A DNA stretch of 64,000 bases from a virus. Below the pieces are notes generated by a model that saw only the letters and a program-made list of their open reading frames with translations, ran no database searches and was not told where the DNA came from. How positions within the stretch are numbered: position 1 is the stretch's first letter; each line of letters starts with the position of its first letter. Position numbers and translations under genes: made by a program. Positions 26,473 through 38,500 of the stretch are shown here, piece by piece. The stretch lies in IMG/VR virus record IMGVR_UViG_3300007609_001138, positions 18,994-82,993 of that record. The stretch is one strand, 5' to 3'.

Positions 26473-26482
26473 CGTTATGCAA
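26454..26482 (-). promoter_or_regulatory. Sigma-70-like promoter at the head of the accessory block
   Basis: On the minus strand, TTGCAT (26482-26477), a 17-base spacer and TATAAT (26459-26454). This is close to consensus and is the only such match in the gap between the virion genes and the accessory block. The expected start of transcription falls at about 26446-26448, the initiation codon of the first gene, so the transcript would be leaderless or nearly so. It probably drives most of the block down to 4955 using host RNA polymerase. Confidence 0.7.
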
Positions 26483-26490
26483 GTTTTAAA

Positions 26491-27456
26491 TTAGCTAGTT
26501 GACCAGCTCGCGCTTTGCATTGATGGAGTGCCCCAAGATGCTGTCAAATAAGTTGTGCTTGGAGGACGAATTACATGTGTACCTGTTAGCGTACCATTTA
26601 CAGTATCATCAAAATCATCGGCTCTATCGTCGTCTAATGTGGTTGTTATTGTGATTGTTGTTGGAGTTGTGTCATTGTTTACTCGTGCTTGTATCTGGAT
26701 ATAGTTCGTAGTATAGGGCGATGTATCGGCAAACTGCTTGAACAATACGGTATTAGAAGTTGTTAAATCATAAGCACCTGTACTGGTTGCAAGTGTATCG
26801 GCAGTTCCGCTGCCACCTATTTTCGTTGTTCCAGTATAGTCAGTGCCAGCAATATTTTTTGTTGATCCTAGACCTGTGAGAGCAATTGTTCCAGTTTTAG
26901 TTAACAAGTCGGTCCACTCGGCATTTTTACTGTGTCCTGATCCGCCAGCTCTGCTGTATGCTAATCGTATCATGCCGCCGGCATTGAAGAAATAACGAAA
27001 CTGGTCAGGAGTGCCGAAGTCAAATGTCTGCTCCAATATTGCAGTGTTCGTCCAACTATTGGTTGTAGATATTGTACCATTTGATGTAATATCACTGCCA
27101 CTAGCAGCAGCGTTTGCACTGCTGTTGAACAGTGTGGTTAAATCTGCTTCAAATGTTGAGATTGCTTCAATGGTGTCGCCAGTGGTTGGATTAGAGATAC
27201 TGGTCACAGTTGTACCAGTGTGATTTGCAATACCTGTGAATGTTCCAAACAAACTGGCCCACTGTGTTGCAGTAATGGTTGTACCTGCACTGACTGCACT
27301 GACATTACCTGTTTGTCCATATCCTTTTGCGCCACTGCCTGTTGCCCAGATAGTGTTTACATTAGGTACACTTATGTTACCAGTGCCGTCTGCACTTCCT
27401 GTAACAAATGTGTTATACTCGTCGTCTAGAATTAAATTGCCAGCACTATATGCCAT
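26491..27456 (-). CDS. Virion/tail-fibre-like protein, 321 aa
   Basis: The sequence is Thr/Ser/Gly/Asn-rich with repeated TGT/ITTT stretches typical of phage fibre or appendage proteins: MAYSAGNLILDDEYNTFVTG at the start, a small conserved region FDFGTPDQFRYFFNAGGMI near the middle, and a beta-rich C-terminus. No enzyme motif. It follows the other fibre-like gene by six bases with AAGGTAA before the ATG, and is the last gene of the late virion block. Probably a tail appendage; exact location unknown. Confidence 0.75.
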   Translation of the reverse strand: MAYSAGNLILDDEYNTFVTGSADGTGNISVPNVNTIWATGSGAKGYGQTGNVSAVSAGTTITATQWASLFGTFTGIANHTGTTVTSISNPTTGDTIEAISTFEADLTTLFNSSANAAASGSDITSNGTISTTNSWTNTAILEQTFDFGTPDQFRYFFNAGGMIRLAYSRAGGSGHSKNAEWTDLLTKTGTIALTGLGSTKNIAGTDYTGTTKIGGSGTADTLATSTGAYDLTTSNTVLFKQFADTSPYTTNYIQIQARVNNDTTPTTITITTTLDDDRADDFDDTVNGTLTGTHVIRPPSTTYLTASWGTPSMQSASWSTS

Positions 27457-27462
27457 AAAAAA

Positions 27463-28836
27463 TTACCTTATCGTTACCACTGCTTCTACGATTTCTACAT
27501 CGTCTGTGTCTTTGCTATTTAGCAAACGACCGATGATCATAAACGGTGTAGCATCTTTATCAGCAACTTCGGAAATTCCGTTGCCGGCACTGACCAGTCT
27601 GTCGCCAGCCTGCGCCTTGCCCTGAACTTTAACACCGACCCGGCCTACCAGTGCTACAGGAGGATGAGTTTCATCGGTACCTGCTCCTGCATTCAGCAGG
27701 TACGCAGGATTTTCACTGATAACGCCAAATGCACGTTCGCTGTTTTTGTTGGCACACAGTGTAATTTCCTGTTCGCCTCCTAGCTCTACCAGTGTACCTG
27801 GTTCATAAACATCATCTGCTGCATAGCGTTCTGCTACGTCAGCGTAAAGCGCACTGGTTGAGGTTGCAAATACTCGATTGAAGTAGCTGCTTGTGCTACC
27901 AATGTTACCAGTTGCATTTGCACCAAGATTGGTAATTCCAAGAACACCAATTGTTCCCGTAGTACCGTCTACTGCGATAGCTGTGGTTTTTTCAGTGGCT
28001 TTGTTTACCTGAATATTAATATTAGCATTGGCTGTTTGGTTGTAAACATTTGCAATGCTAGTACTGGTTTGTACACTTAACTGCAAGTCACTGTCTACAC
28101 CAACACTGAGGCCGCTGTCATTTAAAATACCCAGTGTACCTGTTGTGGTATCGTTGGCAATACTGCTGAGATAGCTGCTGGCATTGGCTCCTCCGAGCTG
28201 TTGACTGTTAGTAGCAGTGCCTTGGAAAAACTGAGATTCACCTCCTACTGTGCTAGCAAGAGTAACACCAGGAAGAACTGAACTAAATCCTGTGATACTT
28301 GGATTCGGAGTAAACTGTGCATCTGGACTGACAATACTTACAACGTCGCCATTTACAATATTTTCAATAACCACGTGTGTGTTGCCAAGTGTGTCTGTGA
28401 TACTGGTTGGAATAGCACCGGTGTTGCCTAATCCACTGGCTGCAACAGGTCCAATTGTTACAAAGCTTGCACCGTCGTATGCTTTAAGCTGGTCGTTTGT
28501 GGTATCCCACCATAGATCACCTTGCTGATTTGTGCTAGGTGTTGTAGTACTAGCTGTGATTGCAGCAAGACGCTGAAATTTTGTTCCTGTGTATACTTTT
28601 AAACTGTTAGGTTGACTGGCACTTCCTGAATCATACCAAAGTTGACCTCTTAGAGGTGAACTTGGCGCAGTACTGTTGCTGCCGCTTTCTAACAGATGTA
28701 TAACGTTTTCGTTAAGGAACTCACCATAACCTGCGTAGTTCTTACCAACCAAGGTCATTGAACTGTCAGTGTTAATGGTACCGTCTGCTACTGTTGCAAA
28801 CGTGGTTCCATTTGTAAGGGTAATAGTATATGCCAT
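27463..28836 (-). CDS. Tail fibre-like structural protein, 457 aa
   Basis: Paired modules GQLWYDSGS and GDLWWDTTNDQLKAYDG are characteristic of T4-like marine phage tail fibre proteins. A long Ser/Thr/Gly/Asn-rich beta region follows, and the C-terminus (YADVAERYAADDVYEPGT, then AFGVISENPAYLLNAG) is a distinct globular tip seen in phage fibres. A GATAAATA late-type promoter lies 24 bases upstream. Probably a receptor-binding or baseplate-attached fibre. Confidence 0.82.
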   Translation of the reverse strand: MAYTITLTNGTTFATVADGTINTDSSMTLVGKNYAGYGEFLNENVIHLLESGSNSTAPSSPLRGQLWYDSGSASQPNSLKVYTGTKFQRLAAITASTTTPSTNQQGDLWWDTTNDQLKAYDGASFVTIGPVAASGLGNTGAIPTSITDTLGNTHVVIENIVNGDVVSIVSPDAQFTPNPSITGFSSVLPGVTLASTVGGESQFFQGTATNSQQLGGANASSYLSSIANDTTTGTLGILNDSGLSVGVDSDLQLSVQTSTSIANVYNQTANANINIQVNKATEKTTAIAVDGTTGTIGVLGITNLGANATGNIGSTSSYFNRVFATSTSALYADVAERYAADDVYEPGTLVELGGEQEITLCANKNSERAFGVISENPAYLLNAGAGTDETHPPVALVGRVGVKVQGKAQAGDRLVSAGNGISEVADKDATPFMIIGRLLNSKDTDDVEIVEAVVTIR

Positions 28837-28859
28837 TTAATAGGTACCTTCCGTATTGT

Positions 28860-28866
28860 TATTTAT
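28860..28866 (-). promoter_or_regulatory. Late-promoter-like motif (ATAAATA)
   Basis: Minus strand GATAAATAA, overlapping the TGA stop of the preceding gene. GGAAGG and an ATG follow at 28836. It fits T4 TATAAATA late promoters and the other sites in this window. Confidence 0.6.
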
Positions 28867-29498
28867 CACGTGGAGCTCAGGTTGGTCAAGGTCTGAATTC
28901 TAATAGTGTAATCAACCTGTATCTGTCTGTTCAAACTTTTTTGCACTGGATGAAAAATCACGTGTGTGCACAGCCTAAGATCAGTTGCACTGCCGTTCCA
29001 GGTTTTTATACCCAGCTCGTCGAACACGAAATCGCCATTTAGATCAGTGCTGTTATCGAATGCTTGTTGTCCAGCAGGTTCGCCGTAATCAAGTAAACAG
29101 CTGACCAAAATATCGCTGTATACTCTACCACTTACGTGACTAACAGTGAGTTTATTTCTAACTGGATCTGTGTTTGTGCTGCTGTTGTCGTCTACAACTT
29201 TTTGAAAAGTTTGATTGTACAACGCTGCGTTTTGTCCAGTAACATTTGGCGGCAAGTAAGTGATTACTCCTGTTGGATCAACTGCACTTCCTCCATTGCC
29301 AAAGCTCATTGCATAAATGTAGCCAGTGTTGCGATTAGCAATAGTTTGTGCCAAACTTTCACTGAAATTTTCATAGTTGATTGCATTACGCTTGTCAACA
29401 AAAACTTCTTCTGTATCAGGATCAAAAATTTTAATATGTCCTTCAAGCAGAACTCCTGAGTTTTCGTCAGGTACGGTCTGGTCTTGTGTTTTTTTCAT
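28866..29498 (-). CDS. Virion-associated protein of unknown function, about 210 aa
   Basis: A charged Lys/Gln/Asp N-terminus (MKKTQDQTVPDENSG) precedes a compact domain with GHIKIFDPDTEEVFVDKRNA, YIYAMSFGNGG and LLDYGEPAGQQAF. It resembles small structural proteins encoded next to fibre genes in T4-like marine phages; I cannot name a T4 counterpart. ATG 29528 is in frame ten codons earlier but would leave almost no leader from the late promoter at 29535; ATG 29498 has AGAAGAG just upstream and is preferred. Function unknown. Confidence 0.72.
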   Translation of the reverse strand: MKKTQDQTVPDENSGVLLEGHIKIFDPDTEEVFVDKRNAINYENFSESLAQTIANRNTGYIYAMSFGNGGSAVDPTGVITYLPPNVTGQNAALYNQTFQKVVDDNSSTNTDPVRNKLTVSHVSGRVYSDILVSCLLDYGEPAGQQAFDNSTDLNGDFVFDELGIKTWNGSATDLRLCTHVIFHPVQKSLNRQIQVDYTIRIQTLTNLSST

Positions 29499-29534
29499 AT
29501 TTTGCTCTTCTTGGCTATCTTTTTGCATATATGT

Positions 29535-29541
29535 TATTTAG
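29535..29541 (-). promoter_or_regulatory. Late-promoter-like motif (CTAAATA)
   Basis: Minus strand AACTAAATAACATATATG, in the 48 bases between the giant gene and the gene starting at 29498. Expected start near 29529, giving about 30 bases of leader to the preferred ATG 29498. Confidence 0.55.
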
Positions 29542-29546
29542 TTGGG

Positions 29547-32500
29547 TTATAAACCACGTATAAATCGTGCACCACCTGTGGTTTGAAGTTGTAATGGCAA
29601 ATCACTACCAGGAGCATACAGAGATTGAGACTTTCTAACTCTGATCAGTATGTCTAATCCATCTGCAACAGGCTCATCAAATGTTATAGTTACAGGATCA
29701 AGCAAGTCGACTGTGTAACCTTGCGAGACTGTGATTCCGCCCACATAAACTTCTACTTCGTCTGCGCTTCCGGCACTTACGCCAGTGGCTGTATACTCAA
29801 GTGTGCTAGTGTCTGCGGACAGTGTGGCACTTTGATACTGATCTTGATACTCACTTTGCAGTCTTTGACTAGGTGTAGCGTCATACACAACACTGCCCGC
29901 TGAGTGGTTGAACACACCAGTGCCTGCTGTTCCTCTGCGCAGTCCTGTGACGGTGTTATTTACAAAATCTATTTCTCTGTAGGTTATTCTTTCACCGTTT
30001 ACTAACAGGATTCCAAACTCGCCGTTGGCTGGATCAGCGCCAGGCAGGTTGTTTGCGTTTTCAACATAAATCACAGTAGCATCTGTTGCTAAATCCTGTG
30101 TTAATACTGTTTGTGTTGTTGGCAACACTCTTAATAAACTGCGATTATTTCGCATGTCATCAAACAGTCTAAACTGTATGCTGTCTTGTACTCTGTTGTC
30201 TGTGTACATTGTAACAGCAATAACATCATCTGTGTCAATTGCGGGCACACTGAGTGTCAAGAAACTGGTGTCAATACCTGCGGTAACTGTGAATTCATCG
30301 CCGGGTGTAATATAGCTACCATTTACGGTAACCCAGACTGCATCTGTTTTTACACCAGCTCTGCCTAGGTCAAATTCAAGTGTCGTACTTGCTACCGCTG
30401 CTTGCCCATCGAAACTGGTTGAATCAAACGGAAACTCGTCAAACCGAGCCACTGCCGGGGTTTCAGTTTCTGTAGGTCCAATAAACACCTTGGTAAGCAT
30501 GTTTAATTGTCGACTGTCTTGGTATGTATAAACCGCAATTTCTTGACTGTCTTCTAGATTCACATTATCGTCGATAACCAATAAGTTGCCTGTTAAACTG
30601 TAATCGCTGTCTGTGTTTACATATATCTGAACAACACTGCCTTCAGCTGGAGTAGTTGTTAATACAACAGTTCTTGGTATACTACTGCCGTCGTTCGGAA
30701 GAACCGTAAAATCTACTCCTAGAGTCAACGGAACGTAGTCTACGTAAACTTGAATCTGGTTGTCTGCTATACCGTTACCCGGCGTCTCACTGTTAGGATC
30801 TGTGTCAAAGCTAGTGGTGCTAGCGTCGCCGATATATTCAACACCAGTTGGAGGACGCAGTCTAGTACCGTCGACTTCTACTAGCATGTTTTGATAGGTA
30901 GGTCCTTGACGATTCGCATCTAAATCAAACTGTCGAGAACTACCGTCAATAACGAATCGCTGAGGCGCCATTGAGCTGTATTCATAATACGGCGTTTGAT
31001 TTCCCATCACGGTGATAGCAATATAATCAGTGCTTCCGTACACTTGATCGAACACTATGTCTAGTGTTCCGTTGTCTGCTTCGGTAAGAGCAAAGTCAGT
31101 GATCTCTGCACCGTTGATGAAAATCACAGCATCTTGAACTTGATCAAAGTCCACCGGCATGTTTACAGTGTTGTCAACAATGTTACTCCCAACCACGCTG
31201 GTTCTATCAAGTTGATTGCCACCGCCTAGACCGTATATATCTACAACAACAAAGCTTCCGGAGCCTGCACCTGCAAATAGATCAATGGTGTGATTTATGT
31301 AATCAACTGTATAATAGGTATCTTCATACAGAGTTTGTCCACTTTTAAGGTTACGTACCACAATGTTGTAAGGAACTTCGACACTGTTTGATCCCCAGTC
31401 CAATGTTTGATTGCCACTGGTTATTTCATAAACTCTGTGATCAACTGGCCAGGCGTGTCCTCTGTCAAGATAATCGGCACCCGGAGTTGAACTGACCAGC
31501 ATGCTTAAGGTATCAAACATGCTACCAGGTACCAATTCCTCTGGTGCATGACTGTGATAGGTGTCAATATAATCACCACCGTCTACATTAATATCATCAA
31601 GATTGGTTCCTAGATATGTGTCGCTGTAATTGCTTGAATATGCAACATCAATGTCGTATCCGCTGGTTGGGTCAATCAGCTCCCAGCCAGGCCCGTATAC
31701 TTGTACTCCAGGATATTCAACTCCGTTTATTAATTGACTTAACTGTAACCCAGCATCTTCAAGATCTGGGTCATATAATCCCATGGTTCTGTCTACACCA
31801 CTCAGCGTTGCCGCATCTGTTAGTGTCCAGTCATTTGGTTCGAACGTAGAGCGTCCGCTTGGGCTATTATCAATTGCAGATTCAGTGAAAGTAAACACAC
31901 TTTGTAACAATGTTTCAAAGCTTACTGTATAGTCAACACCTTCTGTTAACACAGTGCCGTTGCGAGTAACAGTGGTAGTGCTGATGTCTCCCAAAGGTAC
32001 ATCAACAACCACTTGATAATTGTTAATACCGCTGCTCTTCAACTCAGTTACTGTAACTACGCCGTCGGTGTCTGCTATTCTTATCAGTATTAGTGCATCT
32101 GCTGTGTAAACTTTGTTGAGATATCTTACTAGCACACCATTGTTGTATGCAACATCTGCTTGCCAACCTATGATACTTGTGGTATATTCGTTACGGTCGA
32201 ATTTCATCACAGTAGACATTGTTCTCACATTGTTAACCTGCATGATCGGTCTTGCTTGAGCACCTGTACCGTTACCGCCCGAGAATGTCACTACGGGTGT
32301 TTCTGTGTATCCGCTGCCTGATGATACTATTTCCACTGAGATTACATTGCCAATGGCGTTAATTCTTGCTCTAGCCACAGCAGGTACGTCAGCATTACCC
32401 GATACTGTGACTTCTGGTTCAACAGTGTATCCGGTTCCGCCTGACACAATCTCGATACTGCTTAATGCAAGCAGATAGGTACCGTACCACTGGTTGTATG

Positions 32501-35500
32501 GAAAACTTTGCCAAACTTCACTGCTATCAGGCAGACTGCTTTCGTATCTCAGCTCATTGTCTAGTATAGGACTTGTGAATTTGTTCTGTGCCTCATTAAA
32601 ATATGCAGGCAAATCAAAATCGGTTATATCTCCGCTGAACTGATCTTCGCCTGCGTAGGTAAGGTTGAAATCTCGTATTTTAGTTCTATAAGGTTTTACT
32701 TCGTTGATGTAGTCTCTTACAAAGTCTTGGTTGTCTGGCTTGTAGATTTGAAAAGGCTGCAACACACGCAGTGAATGGTCAACGTCAATGAGACTAGTCT
32801 TGTACAACCAATCAGGTGCAATTTGCTCACTGAGCACGTACTTGAATGTCAGTGTCACTGCTTCATTGCGACTGGCAACTAGATCGTTTATAAACAGTTC
32901 TTCGTTGATGCTTTCAATGATTCTTCTTGTTTCGACAATAGGTTCTTGGTCGAAGTATTGTGCATCAAATACTTCGCTGTCAAATCCAAATTTGCCGATG
33001 GCGTAGTCAAACACACTGTCGCTGATTTGGATTGTGCCATTTTGCACTCCTACTCGCGTCCAGGCATTATTTTGAGAATAGTTGTACAGTTCCCATTGGC
33101 CTTGACTGTTGTCTTTTACCTTGATCAATGTACCAGGTATTACACGCAAGCTTGACAAATCAGCAACGTTTTCAACTTCTTTGTATGCTACAGTGCTATT
33201 GCTATAGCCAGTGGCATACCAATTCACATAATTCCAAAATTCTGTAGTATCGTATGTTTGTACAGCTTTGAGACTAAGCTCACGGGTACTGGTGCCTTCA
33301 ACTAATGTAATTTCATAAATGGTCCATCTATTTCTGTTATCACTGTCGGTGAGCACAAGGTATCTATAGCCAACGCTTTCGCTGTTGATATCTTGATAGC
33401 CTAGCTCTGTTAGATCAGCAACCTGTTTGTTCCAGCTTTTGTTTGTGTCGGTTTTTTCTGGTATAGGTTCTGCACTGAATAGCTTGTTAAAAGTTTTGCT
33501 TTCCGCTACTGGCACGCTCTGCAACACTCTGTTGGCAAACTGAATATAGTTTTTTAGTGCAACAAGCCGATCCTCAAACATGCTTTGTCTAGGCCTAAAC
33601 TGTATGCCATATTTGTCTGCGTCACGTAAATCTGGGTCAGGCACTCGGTTTCCGTCGGTGTCTGCACCACTATAACTGTCCAAGAACTTTCGGAACAGTC
33701 TATCGTCTATGAATTGATCTGGCTTGTTTTCTTGGAACAGATCATATTCTACATGTACCGGGCTGTCATTTTTTGTTTCGTCGTACTCAACATGTAGCAC
33801 AGTGTCACCGCTGCCGAGATATTGTTCAACATTGTATAGTGCTAGTGCATTATTTCGCAGTGCTGTGATATAACTGATACCACTGCTTCTAGGATCTAAA
33901 ATATACTGAGCTACAGCGTTTGTGCTTAGTGTTTTGTCATGGGATCTAGCAACAGTGTTTAAACCTGTTACCCAGAAATAATACACTGTTTCAAAAGTGC
34001 CACTGTCGTTCAATGTTGCACTGGTACTATAACTGCTTACACTGTATGGCAATCCAGGGCCGCTGTATTGGCTAGGCGGCACACGACTAGATGTCCATTG
34101 ATAGATGTCCACACTGCTGCCTGGGAACACTGTACCAGCAGTTCGGCTGGCATAGATTGGGCTTCCTTGGTCATAGTCAATGAATCTCACATTTTCTGTG
34201 TTCCACCAAATTTCGCCAAGGTGTTCTTGTCTCCATGGCTTGCCTACATTGTGTACACTGCCGGCGGTATAAAAAGCTGGGTCGACACTGCCATTGTAGT
34301 TGATATTTTCTGCGGCAGCGCCAAGTATCTTACCTCTCTGAGGATCAACCCAGTCAAGGTAAATTAATTCTGTTTTTGATCTACGATCGTATAAGAACAC
34401 ACTGTTCAATAGATCTGTTTCAACTGCCGCTTTTTGCTGACGCTCGACAGCCCAAGCCGGCGATCTTGTTGAATTATCAAACACGTATACACTGCCAATG
34501 TCTGCTGTGCTAAAGTCGTCAGTTCCGAGTGCACCTACCATTAACCGTCCGCTGGTTTGATTAACTGCAAATCCAAATTGATCTGCTGGTGCTAAACTGT
34601 TGGTGTATATCAACTGCCCGAACAAGAACTTGCCTGGATTGTCCACGCTGATTTGATAACTGGGCAAATAATCAAATGTAAACACTGCGCCACATCTTGA
34701 TGTATTATCTATAAAGCGTGTTGTCTTGCTGTCAAATGTGGTATCGTCATTGACCCAGGTACTAGGTGCTGTTAAATCATTGTTTGTGGCACTTACTACT
34801 AGACTGTCGGCGTTGGTGTCAATGTCAACTACCTGTCCAAAGTAACCAAAATCAGTTGGTTGTGGTGAATAGATTGTCTGTGTATGAGCCATCGGTGCCA
34901 AGAATAATTCTGCCAATCCAGTGTCTGCAGGATTGCTTAGTCCTGGGCAAATGCGAATCTGATCAAGTTCAGACACAGCAAGCATGTTAATCACCGAGAT
35001 TCTCAGTTTATTGTCAACTGCACTGGCTTGGATGTTACTCAAACCAACTGTGCCATTTATGTCATCAACAACATTGGCTAGGGTACTGCCGGTGAATTCC
35101 ACATTGATGTCGTTGATTCTAACACTGTTCCCTGGAGTAACACTGGTTACTGTTTGAGCACTGGTAATTGCTCCGTATGCTCTTGCTTGATTTACCCAGC
35201 GTTCTACACTGCCAGTGTCAGGACCTTGTGTGCTGTTTTGAGGTGCACCGATATACAAACTACAGTTTGTTGGGCACTGATCAACGGAAAATCCAAAACG
35301 TGCTTGTGCTGTAGCATCATCTGCGGTTACTGTTTGCACTAGGTTAAACTGATTGGTTTCAACGGCAACAACGTCGCCAGTGTCTAGCCCTACTCGAATC
35401 TCTCCACTTAGCGGATCTTGATAAGGAGGTATTGTGCTGGGCACAAAACTTTCACCGTGATTCGTATCACTGTTTGGCATGTAAAAAGTTGTGCCAGGGT

Positions 35501-38500
35501 ATTCAGCAAAAGTCATAGCATGTGCACCTGCGCCCATTGGGCCAGTTCCTTGGTCTGCAGATTCAGCTGCAGATTCCAATAGATACAGTGGATAAAACAG
35601 CCCAGCATCTCCTGCGGTAGGACCGGATGCACTGGTACCATCTACATAAAATGGGCCTTGGTTGATTTCAGATAAAAATCTAACACTGTTGCCACCTACA
35701 ATTTCGTATGTGCCATTGGTATACAGATCTGCATCTCGTTGACGAACGTTATTAAGGTAGACACTGGCAGTGCCGTCTAGAGTGTTTAAAAAGTCTATTG
35801 TACTGGTTGAGTCACTTTGTATCACAGTGTTAAATGCACTGCGATCAAACAGATATACAGTGCCTTCATCTGCATCTGCACCACTACCGCCGGGTGTACC
35901 TATCATAACTTGACGGCCGTCGGTTGTTGTGGTTACACTATGCCCGAATCTAGCTGTGCTGTCTAGTCCTGCAACTGTGATGCCGGATGACATTGGTTCA
36001 TAATAGCTGATTGCGGTATAGGTTATTTCTGCACCGTCGATTGGTGCACTGGTAAACACTACTGTGCCTGCAACTGCCATTGTGTAATCTACGCCGGCTT
36101 GCTGAATTTCTCCGTCAACGTCAATGCGAATGCTGTCGGCTGTTGTAGCTGTAAAAATGTCTCGCTTGTCAGCTCTGCCCTGCAGATCAAAAGACACACT
36201 GCTTCCGTCGCCTTCGTCTGTGGTAACTGTTCTGCGTCGAATAGTAATAGCAGTATCGTCACTGGGTGCAGTGTCAAATGTCAACAGTTGGTTGGCAAGA
36301 TCCACAGTGTAGTCTGTGTAAGCTATAATATTATCGCCTAGTTGAACTTCTATTTCGGTGTCTTGATCAACAACAATAGCATTCTGGAAGCTGTACTCAG
36401 TGGTAGTACCATCACCTGTGTAACTCACTGACTGTGATTCTAGCTCAATCAATTGATATGCATACACTGTGTTTCTACCAGGAGCACCTACATATATCCA
36501 ATTGCTGTTCCGACTCATGGCAACACTGTAGCCAAACTCGTGGTTGTCAGCTGTGTGATTGGGCGGAGTTAACAGTTGATGAGCACTGTACTCAGTTTCG
36601 TTGTCTGCTTTTCTTAAAACCAGTGCTACGCCACCGGCACCGCCTTGATCAGGTGCGCCGCTTACTGCCCATTCGTCTTGTCCAATTTTAGTGCTGAATC
36701 CCAGCTGTGAAAAATTAGCATTGTTTGCATATTCAGCTAGATTTACAATTTCGCTTCGACTGTAGAAACCTTGCTCAGTGAATCCGTAATTCCATACACT
36801 GCCGGTGCTGCTATATCCAGGTGCACCTACCAGGCTGTATATTGTATCCACAGATTGTGCTACACTGTGTCCGTATTGTTGATCAACACTGGGCAAATCA
36901 CTAGCAAGAGTATCATTAAGTCCTGTGTAAGGTTGATTTTTTTGTATTGTTTGCCAACGACCGTTTATGTCATTGTCGACCCAGATTCTATCACCGCTCA
37001 CTAGATTTTGCACAAAGGGCAATTCACTGATGTCGCTGGGCTGTTCAACTCTCACAGTGTCAAATTTTAAAATAACACCAGACCCGGTTATTGTTGATTC
37101 GCTGCCGGGCACACTGCCTTCAACTAAAACTTCTCTAGGTGAGTTGACCTGTTCAATGCGATAAACTGCATTTAGATTTGCTTGAAACAGTTTTAAACAG
37201 AATACATCATTTTTGATTAAGCCATGGTCCTTGTCAAAAGTGATTCGAATACTGCCTCGGAGAGTGTCGTCTATTCTAACTGGAATAGCTGAACTTCGAG
37301 TTGCTCGATACACAGTCCAATCATAGCTGTTCTTTTTTGCTAACCAAATAACTGTACCAGCTGATATTTCTCGAGGATTGATATTTGTCAAGTTATCGTT
37401 ATCAAATACTTGAATATCTATATCTTCGTTGTTTACATATCCAGCTGTAGGGAAGCCTCTCAGTGTAGCAAATGTTGTTGGCAAAATGTTAACATTTGCA
37501 TACTTTTTACTGGTTTTATAGAGATTTCTCAGCAGTACATTTTGGTTGCTTTCAACAGCATCGCCTGGCTGACTGATTGTTATTACACTTGGATTGGTTG
37601 TTAACAAATCAGGATCTAACTGTATTTCAAAGTATCTGCGGTTGTCGCTGGCGCCATACGCTGCTTTTTTTAGTGCCCAGTTTTCGTACACTCTATATTC
37701 TGCTTGTTCTTTTACAAGATCAGCTTGACGGAATGCTTCTGCGGCAGTTGGCGTGCCTTTGTTTTGTATAAATGTACTGTAGACTCCTACCTGTGTTACA
37801 TCATTGAGATTGATATCTGTCATGTAACTTCTGGGTCTAAATCCAATAAGTCCTGTAGCCAGCAAGTCAGCGTCGCGACCTAGGACCACTTGTTTGTTGT
37901 CATAGTATTCGGCTAATTCGCGACCGCGAGTTGCTAGGTTAGGCAGTAAGCCAGTGGCAATTCTACTGTAATCACTTTGTATCCACTTGCTAAATTGGAA
38001 CGTTGCAGATGGTTCGATAACCTGTGCGGCACTCCAGTATTTGTTTTTGAACAATACAATTTCGCCTTTGCTGTACTTGCGATTTTCTTGCCATTCAACA
38101 ATGTTGTCTTCGTTTAAGAAGAAACCAGGCACATCCAATCTGCCGTTCCAGTTTGCACTAACTTGTCCGTTTAGACTAATTCTGCTTTGGCGGTCTCCGG
38201 TTATAGGTTGGTACAACAGATCGTTAAACACAGTGATATTATCAAACACTGCACAATGTTCTGTGTTTGTGAATTCTAAATTCAAGAATCCAATCACTGT
38301 ATCATCGAGCACACGAATTGTAATGGTATTGTCTAATCGATCTATTACAGTGCTGCGATTACTGACTTGCAGTTGATTTACATCAAGCAATGCGTTGGGC
38401 ATTGCAAATACATTGTTTGCTTCTTGCAAATCTCTTGTTATCTTGAGCTGTTTAGCACCAGGATTGATATTGATTGCGGCTGTGGTTTCCCAACCTTGTT

